DNA of 64,000 bases, taken from assembly GCF_023734775.1 (NCBI RefSeq), contig NZ_AP025732.1:2610501-2674500 (forward strand), read 5' to 3'. Made by a program: the position numbers and the translations under genes. The notes beneath the pieces are model-generated. The model worked only from the letters and a program-made list of their open reading frames with translations, did not search any database and had not been told where the DNA came from. Below, piece by piece: positions 16,860 through 26,733 of the stretch (within the stretch, counting starts at the first letter, position 1; each line of letters starts with the position of its first letter). Source of the DNA: Nostoc cf. commune SO-36 (lineage in GTDB: Bacteria > Cyanobacteriota > Cyanobacteriia > Cyanobacteriales > Nostocaceae).

Positions 16860-18325
16860 TTACGATGTGGCTTTAGCAGGCTCACAAAGTGTCGTAATTA
16901 CTTCAGGAATCACTTGATTCAAGTTACCTGCGCCCAAAAACAGTGCCAAGTCTCCTGGGCGTAGTGTTTTTAGCAAAAACTGAGACACTGAGGCTAAAGT
17001 CGGTTGATAAATTACCTGCGAATGCTGTTTAGCAATTTCCGCCGCGAAACTTTCCCCACTAATTTGCCCTAAATTGGGTTCACCTGCACTGTAAATATCA
17101 GTCAGTACAACCAAATCAGCATGGGTAAAAGACTCGGCAAATTCTTCTAAAAAGGTCAGTGTACGGCTATAACGATGGGGTTGAAAGATGGTAACTACTC
17201 TTTGCCCTGGTCTTGCCTGTAAACGTGCTGCGGCGAGAGTAGCGCGAATTTCACTAGGGTGATGAGCATAGTCATCAATGAAGGTAATGCCATTGACTTC
17301 ACCTCGGAACTCAAAGCGTCGTCTTGCTCCTTCAAACGTGGCGATACCTTTGGCAATTGCTCCAAATTCTAAGCCCAAGGCACGACCAACAGCTACTGCT
17401 GCTAGAGCATTGCTGAGATTATGCCGACTGAGCAGACGCAAGTTTAACACGCCCAAAGCTTTGCCTCTTTCCCAAACTAAAGCCGTTGGTGCCATCAGCA
17501 CGATAATCAATATTGGTGACGGTGTAATCAGCGTCGGTATCGGAGTGTAAGCTGTAGCTAATTGTGGGTTGCAAGCGAATCGCGAACTGTAGCACAATCA
17601 ATGCTACCTATTAATGTTTTACAACCCTTAGCAAAAGGTCTGGAAGATGTCAATGACTTCTTCTAATGTCTCGTAGTGGTCAGGATGATCGAGTTCAATA
17701 TTGGTAATGATGCCAATCTCTGGAGCGTGTTTTACCAAAGAACCATCAGATTCATCTGCTTCAGCTACCAAATATTGGCTTTGTCCCAGCCGAGCATTGC
17801 CTTCCCAAGCATTAACTTCGCCACCTACTAAAATTGTTGGGTCTAGACCTGCTTCCAAAAGCATATAGCCGATCATGCTACTGGTTGTGGTTTTGCCGTG
17901 TGTTCCTGCCACTGCAATACTATAGTACTCGGCAATTAAGGCGGCTAGTACATCTGAACGATGTAAAATTGGACAACCTAATTCTAGCGCTGCTTTGTAT
18001 TCTAAATTATTAGTGTTAATTGCTGTTGAACAAATGACTTGAGGCAGCTTTGGCTTAGTATCAGCAGGTAATTGTTCTGGTGAATTAATACTACTGAATT
18101 TGCCAATACCTGAGGGCGAAAGAATTCGAGATTGCTTGCCTCTTGTTTACCAAAAATATGAGCACCGATAGATTCCAACTTGTGCGTAATGTGGTTAGGA
18201 CGAAGATCCGAACCTGATACTGGAAATTGACGCTTTGCGAGAACGTATGCCAGAGCAGACATACCTATGCCACCGATACCAATGAAATGAAATGGTCTAC
18301 CATTAAAATCTACAGAATTAGTCAT
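16860..18325 (-). CDS. murC: UDP-N-acetylmuramate--L-alanine ligase MurC (four single-base frameshifts)
   Basis: MurC adds L-alanine to UDP-MurNAc in peptidoglycan synthesis. Conserved pieces are all present and in order: FHFIGIGGIGMSALAYVLA (nucleotide fold), AVAGTHGKTTTSSMIGYML (ATP loop), LVAEADESDGSL, IGIITNIELDHPDHY, RRRFEFRGEVNGITFIDDYAHHP and IFQPHRYSRT. They fall in different frames because of four indels: one base missing near 18093 and one extra base each near 17633-17636 (A run), 17578 and 17486. Correcting all four gives a continuous protein of 487 residues, normal for the family. ATG 18325 has a good AAAGGAG site. MurC is normally essential and single copy, so consensus error is more likely than a pseudogene. 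Confidence 0.9.
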
Positions 18326-18728
18326 TTATTGCTCCTTTTACACCACACCACACCATAATCACAAATGACACGCGTATCATAACAGGAATTTGATTTTTAC
18401 TGTAACTACTCCTGTATCAGGTTTATTTTTGATGCCCAAATGATATTTCCGCTCTGGTTTTCCTTGTTCAGAATGATTTTACCTTGGTTGGAGGTTTTTG
18501 CTATTTCTGAATTGTTCTTAAGATTATTCCGAAAATTTTGGCCGCATCGGGAAAGAAATTCTTGTAATGTCAAATACATATTTTTGGCTATCTTACTGGA
18601 ATTGGCTACATAATACATTGTTTAGTGAAACTGATTTGAAATTGCATCAAGTTTAGGCGTGAATTGAGTACAATAGTACATTGGTAATGAAACTATTTTT
18701 CAATTGCATAAAACCCAGGCTTAACTGG
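18326..18728. other. Intergenic region between divergent murC and nadD
   Basis: About 400 bp containing the divergent upstream regions. A short tandem ACACC repeat lies at about 18340-18353. A 70-codon minus-strand open frame at 18406-18618 lacks recognisable domains and I do not accept it as a gene. Nothing else stands out. Confidence 0.4.
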
Positions 18729-19355
18729 ATGCAGCAACTAGCAATTTTTGGTGGCACATTTGATCCAATTCATTGGGGACACCTGCTCGTAGCCGAGACA
18801 GCTTTGCATCAAGTATGCCTTGAAAAGGTAATTTGGGTGCCATCTCTAAATCCTCCTCACAAAGAAGCTGCTTTGTTTGAGCATCGTATGCAAATGCTGC
18901 AATTAGCCATAAAAGATAACCCAGCGTTTACTGCCTCACTAGTGGAGACAAATCGCTCTGGGACTTCTTATGCCATTAACACCCTGATTGACTTATCTGC
19001 TTGTTACCCAAATACTCAGTGGTATTGGATTGTCGGCTTGGATACTTTCCAAACCTTACCCCGTTGGTACCGTGGACACGAACTAGCACAAATGTGTGAT
19101 TGGTTAATCGCACCCCGACTGCTAGGTGGTGAGACTATAACTCAAAGCAAATTAATCTGCAAGCAAGTAGAGGAACAATTCAGGAAGCAATCACATACCA
19201 TTCACTGGCAACTCTTGAATATACCAATAGTCGGAGTTTCGTCAAGTCTAATTCGCAAATTTTGCCACGAACGCCAGTCAATTCGTTATTTAGTCCCGGA
19301 ATCGGTCAGATCATATATCACTAACAACAATCTTTACTCCCACAAATCTGAATAA
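18729..19355 (+). CDS. nadD: Nicotinate-nucleotide adenylyltransferase NadD
   Basis: NadD makes deamido-NAD from nicotinate mononucleotide and ATP in NAD biosynthesis. The 208-residue protein starts with the nucleotidyltransferase motif LAIFGGTFDPIHWGHL, including the (H/T)xGH element, and has the C-terminal ISSTxIR-like motif as VGVSSSLIRKF. PSLNPPHK and GTSYAINTLIDL are further family segments. I chose ATG 18729, which puts the motif right at the N-terminus; an in-frame upstream start (18681) would add 16 unconserved residues. It is followed by gap2 on the same strand. Confidence 0.93.
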   Translation: MQQLAIFGGTFDPIHWGHLLVAETALHQVCLEKVIWVPSLNPPHKEAALFEHRMQMLQLAIKDNPAFTASLVETNRSGTSYAINTLIDLSACYPNTQWYWIVGLDTFQTLPRWYRGHELAQMCDWLIAPRLLGGETITQSKLICKQVEEQFRKQSHTIHWQLLNIPIVGVSSSLIRKFCHERQSIRYLVPESVRSYITNNNLYSHKSE

Positions 19356-19471
19356 ATTATGTGTTTTTTTATTGATCTAACACTTTATGGTTAAAAGTGC
19401 CCCCCCCCTTTGCGATATGATTGGGGTCAACGATATCAACATATAAGCATAAATACAGAGGGCAAGACACT

Positions 19472-20485
19472 GTGATTAGAGTTGCAATCAACGGTTTCGG
19501 GCGGATTGGACGTAACTTTGCGCGTTGCTGGGTGGGTAGAGAAAATAGCAGAATTGATCTTGTCGCTATTAATGACACGTCAGACCCTAGAACGAATGCT
19601 CACCTGTTGAAGTATGACTCGATGCTAGGCAAGATCAAAGGTGCTGAAATTAGTGCCGATGACAACTCTATCATCGTTAACGGTAAGACCATTAAGTGCG
19701 TATCCGATCGCAACCCAGAAAACTTGCCCTGGAAAGATTGGGGAATCGACCTAATTATCGAAGCAACCGGGGTATTTACTAGCAAAGAAGGAGCGCTCAA
19801 GCACGTAAATGCTGGAGCCAAGAAAGTTCTGATTACCGCTCCTGGTAAAAACGAGGATGGCACTTTTGTGATTGGTGTGAATCATCATGATTATGACCAC
19901 AACATACACAACATTATCAGTAATGCTAGTTGTACTACCAACTGCTTGGCACCGATCGCCAAGGTGTTGAATGATAAGTTCGGCATCATCAAAGGTACAA
20001 TGACCACCACCCACAGCTATACAGGCGATCAGCGATTGCTAGACGCTTCTCACCGAGATTTGCGACGGGCGAGGGCAGCAGCAATCAATATTGTACCTAC
20101 CTCGACTGGTGCTGCAAAGGCAGTGGCGCTGGTTATCCCAGAGCTTAGAGGCAAGCTAAATGGCGTCGCCTTGCGCGTACCTACCCCGAACGTCTCAATG
20201 GTAGATTTCGTAGTTCAGGTTGAGAAGCGTACTATTACTGAAGAAGTTAACCAAGCTCTCAAGGATGCTGCCGAAGGCCCACTTAAAGGTATTTTGGACT
20301 ACAGCGAACTAGAACTAGTATCCTCTGATTATCAAGGTAGTGATGCTTCTTCGATTGTCGATGCCAACTTGACTTTCGTCTTGGGTAATGACTTAGTAAA
20401 AGTTATGGCGTGGTATGACAACGAGTGGGGTTACAGCCAACGAGTCTTGGATTTGGCGGAATTAGTAGCTGAAAAGTGGCAATAA
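19472..20485 (+). CDS. gap2: NAD(P)-dependent glyceraldehyde-3-phosphate dehydrogenase Gap2
   Basis: This is the Calvin-cycle and gluconeogenic GAPDH of cyanobacteria (Gap2 type), using NADP(H) or NAD(H). The 337-residue protein begins [19 protein letters not shown] (Rossmann fold) and carries the catalytic motif [36 protein letters not shown], and [13 protein letters not shown] near the C-terminus. The start is GTG 19472, which gives the standard N-terminus; upstream in-frame codons are not conserved. Directly after the stop are heptamer repeats and a probable terminator that overlaps the 3' end of thiL. No frame problems. Confidence 0.96.
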   Translation: MIRVAINGFGRIGRNFARCWVGRENSRIDLVAINDTSDPRTNAHLLKYDSMLGKIKGAEISADDNSIIVNGKTIKCVSDRNPENLPWKDWGIDLIIEATGVFTSKEGALKHVNAGAKKVLITAPGKNEDGTFVIGVNHHDYDHNIHNIISNASCTTNCLAPIAKVLNDKFGIIKGTMTTTHSYTGDQRLLDASHRDLRRARAAAINIVPTSTGAAKAVALVIPELRGKLNGVALRVPTPNVSMVDFVVQVEKRTITEEVNQALKDAAEGPLKGILDYSELELVSSDYQGSDASSIVDANLTFVLGNDLVKVMAWYDNEWGYSQRVLDLAELVAEKWQ

Positions 20486-20489
20486 CTTT

Positions 20490-20545
20490 GTCATTGGTCA
20501 TTGGTCATTGGTCATTAGAAAAAGGACAAAGGACAAAGGACTATT
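20490..20545. repeat. STRR heptamer repeats downstream of gap2
   Basis: Tandem ATTGGTC heptamers (about 20491-20516) followed by tandem AAAGGAC heptamers (about 20520-20540), the short tandemly repeated repetitive sequences typical of heterocystous cyanobacteria. They fill the space between convergent gap2 and thiL. Confidence 0.75.
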
Positions 20546-21563
20546 GACCAAAATGTTGAAATCCCTGGCTAAGACTCAGAACTTGGTCAGGGAATTTTTT
20601 TTGTTCGTCGTGCAATAGTACTGTTGATCCGGCTGTAATTTTGCCCACGATCGCAGCACCTTGACCAAGATGTTGCACTAAGGCTAATGCTGACTCTTGT
20701 GGCAAGCAAAGCACTAATTCAAAGTCTTCGCCACCGTATAGAGCATATTCTAAGGCTTGCTCTTGTGTCAGCCAATGGTCAAAAGCTGCTGGCAAGGAAA
20801 TTTGCCTGCGTTGTAACACAGCGCCAACACTACTGGCGCGGCAGATTTGGATAATTGCATCTGCCAAACCATCGCTGCTATCCATACCAGCAATGGGTAT
20901 GGGGCATGGGGTTGCTAAAATTTTCCAGAGAATTGGTAAGACATCTAATCGTGGTTGTGGGTGTTGGTGGGCGCGGATTAGAGCCATTTTTTCCACTTCC
21001 TGGAGATTCTGTCCTAATTCGGGATGCAAGAGCAGTTCTAAGCCAGCGTGAGAGGCTCCATGAACGCCTGTAACGACGATCGCATATCCCGGAATAGCAG
21101 CAGAACGGCGGATAATTTGACTAGGGTTAACTTGACCAAAAGCAGTAATTGCCAGAGTTGTCACAGGCGATCGCACAATATCACCCCCGACAATTGGGGT
21201 ATTGTATTTTTGCAGGCATTCTGTAATTCCCTGGTATAGTCGCTCAACCCAACTCACCTCAATTTCACCAGGGAGTCCTAACCCGACAGTTATTCCCAAG
21301 GGGGAAGCACCCATTGCTGCTAAATCTGATAAATTGGCAGCAGCAGCTCGCCAACCAGCATCTTCTGGGGAAGTGGTGAGGTTGCTAAAATGCACGCCGT
21401 CAACTAGCACATCTGTAGTTACTACCAAAGATTGCCCTGGCGCAGTTTGAAATACTGCTGCATCATCGCCGATAATTTCTGGAGGACAGAAGCGCTGTAA
21501 TATTTCTAAAAGACCTTGTTCACCAATATCTTTTAGCTGTTGAGAACATAATTCATTGTTCAC
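20541..21563 (-). CDS. thiL: Thiamine-monophosphate kinase ThiL
   Basis: ThiL phosphorylates thiamine monophosphate to the active diphosphate. The protein of about 340 residues shows the ATP-binding and metal-binding segments of the AIR-synthase-related fold: IGDDAAVFQ, VTTDVLVDGVHFS, AANLSDLAAMGASPLGI, IVGGDIVRSP, GMDSSDGLADAI and YGGEDFELVLCLP. I placed the start at GTG 21563 because a GGA-containing site lies about 9 nt upstream; the open frame extends to a TTG at 21584 without a visible binding site. It is convergent with gap2. Confidence 0.93.
   Translation of the reverse strand: MNNELCSQQLKDIGEQGLLEILQRFCPPEIIGDDAAVFQTAPGQSLVVTTDVLVDGVHFSNLTTSPEDAGWRAAAANLSDLAAMGASPLGITVGLGLPGEIEVSWVERLYQGITECLQKYNTPIVGGDIVRSPVTTLAITAFGQVNPSQIIRRSAAIPGYAIVVTGVHGASHAGLELLLHPELGQNLQEVEKMALIRAHQHPQPRLDVLPILWKILATPCPIPIAGMDSSDGLADAIIQICRASSVGAVLQRRQISLPAAFDHWLTQEQALEYALYGGEDFELVLCLPQESALALVQHLGQGAAIVGKITAGSTVLLHDEQKKFPDQVLSLSQGFQHFGQ
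20559..20602 (+). terminator. Probable gap2 terminator inside the 3' end of thiL
   Basis: On the plus strand an inverted repeat (AAATCCCTG near 20559-20567, CAGGGAATTT near 20588-20597, with one T bulge) is followed by eight T residues (20595-20602). It lies about 75 bp after gap2 and within the last codons of convergent thiL. Function is inferred from structure only. Confidence 0.5.
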
Positions 21564-21618
21564 AATCGGTTTTCCGTGTTGCAAAATTATAAAGAAAACT
21601 GATGATTTACTTTATTTT

Positions 21619-21733
21619 AGGACTTACGCAATAACTTTCTAAAACTCTTATTTCTCCGTGTCCTCTGCGACGGCAGTCGCTCCGCGCTACCTCCCCTCTG
21701 TGGTTCGTTTTTTCATGATTTGGCGTAAGTCCT
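21619..21733. mobile_element. Small element with AGGACTTACGC inverted ends (MITE-like)
   Basis: Inverted termini AGGACTTACGCA (21619-21630) and TGGCGTAAGTCCT (21721-21733) enclose about 90 bp that contain the dispersed 'TCTCCGTGTCCTCTGCG' repeat and a GC-rich palindromic piece. It has no coding capacity. I could not see a clear target duplication. This terminus sequence is common in cyanobacterial small repeats (recalled, not searched). Confidence 0.6.
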
Positions 21734-21820
21734 GTGTTCTTTAAGGGCATACATAAGAAGTCAAGAATCTTATTTCTGATATACAGCAGTTTTATTTTGT
21801 CTAAAGTACAAGCTATGTAT

Positions 21821-21942
21821 CAATACGGTTCAGTTAAGGCTAAAACTCTGTTATCCAAGTCAATTTTTTAACGAACCGCCGAGGCGCAGAGGACGCAGAG
21901 AGAAGAAAGAGAAGAAAAAAATTGCTTAACTGAACTGTATTG
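21821..21942. mobile_element. MITE with 10-bp target-site duplication
   Basis: A 122-bp non-coding element. Left end CAATACGGTTCAGTTAAG (21821-21838); the right end (21922-21942), read on the other strand, is CAATACAGTTCAGTTAAG. It is flanked on both sides by the identical 10-mer AGCTATGTAT (21811-21820 and 21943-21952), a target-site duplication. The inside carries the widespread GAGGCGCAGAGGACGCAGAG repeat and a purine-rich run. It needs a transposase in trans; duplications of about 10 bp are typical of IS4- and ISAs1-like families, which is a suggestion only. Confidence 0.8.
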
Positions 21943-21952
21943 AGCTATGTAT

Positions 21953-22275
21953 GGGTTTTAAGGCAGGATAGCGCAGAGGTAGCGAGTCCGCAAGCGTCAG
22001 CAGGAGTATAGAAACTCTTTATATATGATTGATTTTGAGTCTATATTTTGCACCTTAGTTAATTGAAAACTGCTATATACACAACAAAATTAACTGAGAC
22101 TTTTTTAATAAAATTTAACATATATTTGCTGAACTAGTTGATGTTGTAAAATAAACAGTGGATTTTGTAAATTAACAAATTGAACCGTATATTTAAACAT
22201 CTTTGGTCTTCATTACCAAAAAAATTGCAGATGATTGGAATTTTCATTTCACCAAATTATTATGGATGGGTCTAA
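21953..22275. other. Intergenic spacer with a palindromic-repeat fragment
   Basis: After the MITE there is a short GC-rich repeat fragment (GGTAGCGAGTCCGCAAGCGT, about 21977-21996), then about 250 bp of AT-rich sequence leading to the hydroxylase-like gene. A 65-codon open frame at 22203-22400 overlaps that gene in another frame and is not accepted. Confidence 0.45.
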
Positions 22276-23034
22276 TTGACAAACCACTCATTTTGGTATT
22301 ATTGCTTTTTATTTTTTGGTATCACTCTTGCCCGATACTTTCTTATCGCTGGAGGAGCATACTTGCTCTTTTATTTAGTTTTGGGGAAGTCCCTCGCTAA
22401 CAAGAGTTTGCATTTGAAACCATTGATGAGTTGTTCCATTAAAAACGATATCGAATTATCGGTACTCTCCGCAGTGGTTTTTGCTATTTGTGGAGCCTTT
22501 ATTATCTCAGAATATACTTTGGGAGCAACGCTATTATACACTGAGCCGTACAAGTACGGGCTGTGGTATTTAGTAGTTAGCTTTATTGCGGTGTTACTTC
22601 TTCAGGATACTTACTTTTATTTTATCCATCGGATATTTCACCAACCTCTAATTTTTAAATGGATGCATTATGGACACCACCGTTCAGGAGAGCCAACACC
22701 CTGGAGTTGCTCTGCGTTCGATTTGCCAGAAGCGAACGTACAAGGAATCTTTTTTGTAGGTGTAAGCTTCATCGTTCCATTGCATTTTATCACTTTAGTT
22801 ACAGCACTTATAACAATGACTGTATGGGCAGTGTTTACCCATCTTGGATTTGAGCTATTTCCCTCGTCATCTAAAAGTTACTGGCTTGGAAAGTGGTTTA
22901 TCGGTTCTATTCATCATTCTATACATCACCGTAAATATAAAGTGCATTACGGGTTGTATTTTACCTTCTGGGACAAACTACTTGGTACTGAAGATCCTAA
23001 TTATGAAAGTGCAATCCACACAAGAGAGTTTTAA
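22276..23034 (+). CDS. Sterol desaturase / fatty acid hydroxylase family membrane protein
   Basis: A di-iron membrane oxygenase-like protein of about 252 residues with four or so hydrophobic helices. The family's histidine clusters are HRIFH (after DTYFYFI), HYGHHR and HHSIHH near the C-terminus, followed by YGLYFTFWDKLLGTE, a typical family ending. Members hydroxylate or desaturate sterols, fatty acids or carotenoids; the substrate cannot be told. The start is uncertain: the frame opens with TTG 22276 after an in-frame stop at 22273-22275, and the first ATG comes about 50 codons later. The 5' end could therefore hide an unnoticed indel. It stands alone in an AT-rich, repeat-bordered region. 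Confidence 0.8.
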   Translation: MTNHSFWYYCFLFFGITLARYFLIAGGAYLLFYLVLGKSLANKSLHLKPLMSCSIKNDIELSVLSAVVFAICGAFIISEYTLGATLLYTEPYKYGLWYLVVSFIAVLLLQDTYFYFIHRIFHQPLIFKWMHYGHHRSGEPTPWSCSAFDLPEANVQGIFFVGVSFIVPLHFITLVTALITMTVWAVFTHLGFELFPSSSKSYWLGKWFIGSIHHSIHHRKYKVHYGLYFTFWDKLLGTEDPNYESAIHTREF

Positions 23035-23278
23035 TCTTTTACGAGTCATTATTCATTGGTTATCAAACACAATATTATTTACTACTTTGTGATTGATTGT
23101 TATTTTTAGTTAATTTGATGTTGAAACCAGATTTTTACAAAAATATCGTAAATTAACTCTCAAAAGTCTTAATTTTGGAGAACTATGGCACTGTGAAGCA
23201 TACCACTTCACATTTTGCCCCTGGGTTCAACTCTACCTAAAATATCAAATTCTTTTACTTAACAATAAATCTTTTGCT

Positions 23279-23701
23279 ATGCGTCAATTATTACTAGTCT
23301 TGGCGAGTATACTAACTCTAAGCAGTTTAGATATTCCTACGATCGCGATCGCAGGCACAATGCCTAATTTACCTGAGATGCGCTTAGTTCAAAAGCTCAA
23401 CTGCAATAATGCTCAAACTCAAGCAGCAATTAATGAATGCACGAAGTTGTCTTATCAAAATGCAGATAAAAAACTGAATCAGGTTTATCAACAATTAATA
23501 TCTACACTAGAAAGGTCTAGAAAACAGAAATTGATTGCTGCACAGTTAGCATGGATTAAGTTTCGAGATACCAATTGTGAGTTTGAGAGAAGCGAATATG
23601 AGGGCGGAAGTATTGTTCCTACCATTTATTTTGGTTGTCTGGAAAATACGACAAAGCTGCGTACCCAACAATTACAAGAATATCTCAAACCTAACCCCTA
23701 A
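23279..23701 (+). CDS. LprI-like (DUF1311) secreted protein
   Basis: A protein of 140 residues. A signal peptide (about residues 1-25, ending ...IAIAGTM) is followed by a helical domain with conserved cysteines: LNCNNAQTQAAINECTKLSYQNADKKLNQVYQQL, and later LAWIKFRDTNCEFE and YFGCLENTTKLRTQQL. This matches the lysozyme-inhibitor LprI N-terminal domain family, small periplasmic proteins. Lysozyme inhibition has been shown for a few members only; here it is inference. It is monocistronic, with an ATG start. Confidence 0.8.
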   Translation: MRQLLLVLASILTLSSLDIPTIAIAGTMPNLPEMRLVQKLNCNNAQTQAAINECTKLSYQNADKKLNQVYQQLISTLERSRKQKLIAAQLAWIKFRDTNCEFERSEYEGGSIVPTIYFGCLENTTKLRTQQLQEYLKPNP

Positions 23702-24030
23702 GTATGATCGCTGTGCTACCTTCGCTTGCACCTAATATCTAAGCATATAACTGCTTGCCGGTATGATAATAGCTGAAATTAGTCGAGTTGCTTGAGAGGA
23801 TGTCTGAAAAGTTTTTTTGTATACATCTAACCCTTGGAGATCCCCCTAAATCCCCCTTAAAAAGGGGGACTTTAAGACTCATGAAAATTCCTTTTCCCCA
23901 TTCCTTACTCCCTTGTTAGTAAAGAATTGTAATTCAAAATCCCAAATCTAAACCTCAAAATTCGCATGAGTCCCTGACTACGGTAGTCTAGATGAGAGTG
24001 AATTTATCGCCTGCGATATTATATTGTTTT
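23702..24030. repeat. Intergenic spacer with C/G-rich hairpin repeat
   Basis: Spacer before hemC. A perfect hairpin (CCCCCTTAAAAAGGGGG, 23852-23868) directly preceded by CCCCCTAAAT belongs to a common cyanobacterial repeat ('CCCCCTAAATCCCCCTTAAAAAGGGGG'-like). Its place after the LprI-like gene could allow termination. No gene seen. Confidence 0.55.
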
Positions 24031-25002
24031 ATGACTTCAGTTGTTTCTAGTCCCCCACGCACTATTCGGATCGGCTCACGCAAAAGCCAACTTGCTCTGG
24101 TTCAGACCTACTGGGTACAAGAGCAACTCCAGAAAAGCTTTCCCGATATCATTTTTGAAGTCCACACCATGTCTACCCAAGGCGATAAAATCTTGGATGT
24201 AGCGTTAGCTAAGATTGGCGATAAAGGACTTTTTACTAAAGAACTTGAAGTTGGAATGCTCAATCAAGAGATTGACTTTGCGGTTCATTCTCTTAAGGAT
24301 CTGCCGACTCACTTACCTGAAGGGTTAACGCTGGCAGCAATTACTGAACGGGAAAATCCAGCAGATGCATTAGTGGTGCATGAAAAGCACAAAGATAAAC
24401 AAATTGATACATTGCCAGAAGGTGCGGTAATTGGTACATCTTCGCTGCGGCGGTTAGCACAGTTACGCCACCACTTCCCCCACTTTACCTTTAAGGATGT
24501 GCGGGGAAACTTGATTACACGGTTGGCAAAACTGGATGCAGGTGAATACGATGCCTTAATTTTGGCAGCAGCAGGATTAGAGAGATTAGGAATGAGTGAT
24601 CGTGTGCATCAAATTCTTTCCAAAGAAATCTCCCTTCATGCCGTGGGACAAGGTGCTTTAGGCATAGAATGCCGTGCTGATGATAGTGACTTGCTATCTC
24701 TACTCAAAGCGATCGAACATCCCCAAACACGCGATCGCTGTCTTGCCGAACGGTCTTTTTTACGCTCTTTAGAGGGCGGTTGTCAAGTACCTATTGGTGT
24801 AAATACAGAAATATCTGGTGAAAATTTGACCTTAACAGGCATAGTTGCCAGTGTAGATGGTCAAAAGTTTGTCAAAGATACTGTCACAGGGATTGCCAAC
24901 AATGCCGAAGCCTTAGGCATAGAACTAGCAGAACTATTGCGGCAACAAGGAGCGCAAGAAATTCTATCAGAAATTTTTGCGGTGATTCAACGCGGTTCCT
25001 AA
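24031..25002 (+). CDS. hemC: Porphobilinogen deaminase (hydroxymethylbilane synthase)
   Basis: HemC polymerises four porphobilinogen molecules to hydroxymethylbilane on the way to haem, chlorophyll and bilins. The 323-residue protein shows [77 protein letters not shown] and the dipyrromethane-cofactor cysteine in [11 protein letters not shown] chose ATG 24031, giving a short N-terminus before the conserved start; the open frame begins at 23992. The intact frame contrasts with murC. It is monocistronic. Confidence 0.96.
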   Translation: MTSVVSSPPRTIRIGSRKSQLALVQTYWVQEQLQKSFPDIIFEVHTMSTQGDKILDVALAKIGDKGLFTKELEVGMLNQEIDFAVHSLKDLPTHLPEGLTLAAITERENPADALVVHEKHKDKQIDTLPEGAVIGTSSLRRLAQLRHHFPHFTFKDVRGNLITRLAKLDAGEYDALILAAAGLERLGMSDRVHQILSKEISLHAVGQGALGIECRADDSDLLSLLKAIEHPQTRDRCLAERSFLRSLEGGCQVPIGVNTEISGENLTLTGIVASVDGQKFVKDTVTGIANNAEALGIELAELLRQQGAQEILSEIFAVIQRGS

Positions 25003-25143
25003 GCAATTGGGCAAGCGGATGTGATTAGATAAGAATTGATCGCCGTTGCACAAACGATGTGCCAGACGCGACAAGTCGCATTGGTCGCGATCAATAAAGT
25101 TAATTTGACACATATAGACAGAATCGGGGAAGCAAAAATTACC

Positions 25144-26583
25144 ATGCGGATTCTATTTGTTGCAGCAGAGGCAGCACCCATTGCCAAAGTAGGAGGAATG
25201 GGTGATGTTGTTGGGGCATTACCCAAATTCCTGAGAGAAATGGGGCACGATGTGCGGATATTCTTGCCTTACTATGGCTTCCTGCCAGACAAAATGGAAA
25301 TTCCCAAAGAACCTATCTGGCGGGGATCTGCCATGTTCCAGGAATTTGCTGTTTATGAAAGCATTCTGCCTGGTACTGATGTTCCCTTGTACTTATTTGG
25401 ACATCCCGCCTTCCTACCCCGCCACATTTATTCTGGAGAAGGTGAAGACTGGCGGTTCACATTATTTTCCAATGGTGCAGCCGAGTTTGCTTGGAATTAC
25501 TGGAAACCGGAAATTATGCACTGTCATGATTGGCATACGGGGATGATTCCCGTGTGGATGCACCAAGATCCTGATATAACCACAGTCTTTACCATTCATA
25601 ATCTGGCTTATCAAGGGCCGTGGCGTTGGTACTTAGAAAAAATTACTTGGTGTCCCTGGTATATGCAAGGACATAACGTTATGGCGGCGGCGGTGCAATT
25701 TGCTAATAAGGTAAATACAGTTTCACCCACTTATGCCGAGCAAATCAAGACACCTACTTACGGTGAAACATTAGAAGGTTTGCTGTCTTTTATTAGCGGT
25801 AAATTATCTGGGATTATCAATGGCATTGATACTGAAATTTATAACCCAGAAGATGATAAATACATTGCTCAAACCTTTACTACTGATAGTTTAGATAAAC
25901 GCAAAGCTAACAAAATTGCTTTGCAAGAAGAAGTAGGATTAGAAGTCAACTCCAAAGCCTTTTTAATTGGGATTGTGACCCGATTAGTAGAACAAAAAGG
26001 CATTGATTTGATATTGCAAATCCTCGATCGCTTCCTATCTTATACAGATGCACAGTTTGTGTTGTTGGGGACAGGCGATCGCTACTATGAAACTCAGATG
26101 TGGCAATTAGCATCCCGCTTTCCCGGACGCATGGCAACTTACTTACTGTATAACGATGCCTTGTCTCGCCGGATCTACGCTGGTACTGATGCCTTTTTAA
26201 TGCCCAGTCGCTTTGAACCATGCGGGATTAGCCAAATGATGGCTTTGCGCTACGGTTCTGTACCCATTGTCCGCCGCACAGGTGGATTAGTTGACACCGT
26301 AAGCCATCATGACCCCGAAAATGCCGCAGGCACAGGTTATTGCTTTGACCGCTATGAACCGCTAGACCTTTTCACCTGTATGATCCGGGCTTGGGAAGGC
26401 TTCCGTTTCAAACCGCAATGGCAAGAACTACAAAAACGAGGCATGATTGAAGATTTTAGTTGGTATCAATCTGCTAAAGAATACGTTAAGTTGTACAGGT
26501 CAATTTTCGGTCTGCCAGAAGAAGAGGAGACACCACAACCAGAGTTAGTTTTAAACGAAGCAGTCACTAATAGCAAGTCCTAA
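25144..26583 (+). CDS. glgA: Glycogen synthase GlgA
   Basis: Transfers glucose from ADP-glucose to growing glycogen chains (GT5 family). The protein of 479 residues begins [20 protein letters not shown] with the KxGG ADP-glucose-binding motif. It contains [48 protein letters not shown], the nucleotide-binding [14 protein letters not shown], and the C-terminal [19 protein letters not shown] and [10 protein letters not shown] segments. I chose ATG 25144; the open frame extends upstream to 25036 with no conservation. A hairpin follows at 26591-26617. Confidence 0.95.
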   Translation: MRILFVAAEAAPIAKVGGMGDVVGALPKFLREMGHDVRIFLPYYGFLPDKMEIPKEPIWRGSAMFQEFAVYESILPGTDVPLYLFGHPAFLPRHIYSGEGEDWRFTLFSNGAAEFAWNYWKPEIMHCHDWHTGMIPVWMHQDPDITTVFTIHNLAYQGPWRWYLEKITWCPWYMQGHNVMAAAVQFANKVNTVSPTYAEQIKTPTYGETLEGLLSFISGKLSGIINGIDTEIYNPEDDKYIAQTFTTDSLDKRKANKIALQEEVGLEVNSKAFLIGIVTRLVEQKGIDLILQILDRFLSYTDAQFVLLGTGDRYYETQMWQLASRFPGRMATYLLYNDALSRRIYAGTDAFLMPSRFEPCGISQMMALRYGSVPIVRRTGGLVDTVSHHDPENAAGTGYCFDRYEPLDLFTCMIRAWEGFRFKPQWQELQKRGMIEDFSWYQSAKEYVKLYRSIFGLPEEEETPQPELVLNEAVTNSKS

Positions 26584-26590
26584 AGCGCTA

Positions 26591-26617
26591 TGGGCGTACA
26601 CTATAGATGTACGCCCA
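26591..26617 (+). terminator. Hairpin downstream of glgA
   Basis: A perfect 10-bp stem (TGGGCGTACA 26591-26600, TGTACGCCCA 26608-26617) with a 7-nt loop begins 7 bp after the glgA stop. No long T run follows, so it may be a weak terminator or an mRNA 3'-end stabiliser. Confidence 0.5.
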
Positions 26618-26733
26618 TACTATTAATTACTCGTCGCTTTCGCTCTAAACTGATTCTGTTCAGAGTTTCACTTCTTCAAGCATTTCAATGCAACTCTACC
26701 ACTGCGTAAGTCTTGAGGAAAAATCTTATCGAA

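Noticed and set aside
16860..18325. Programmed ribosomal frameshifting in murC.
   Set aside because: Four shifts in both directions, no slippery-site plus structure pattern, and similar breaks in unrelated genes favour sequence error.
18406..18618. A 70-codon minus-strand open frame between murC and nadD.
   Set aside because: No recognisable domain or clear ribosome binding site, AT-driven composition, and it sits in a divergent promoter region.
22203..22400. A 65-codon plus-strand frame at the 5' end of the hydroxylase-like gene.
   Set aside because: It is the neighbouring frame of the hydroxylase N-terminus; hydrophobicity comes from the shared DNA. It could matter only if the hydroxylase start hides an indel.
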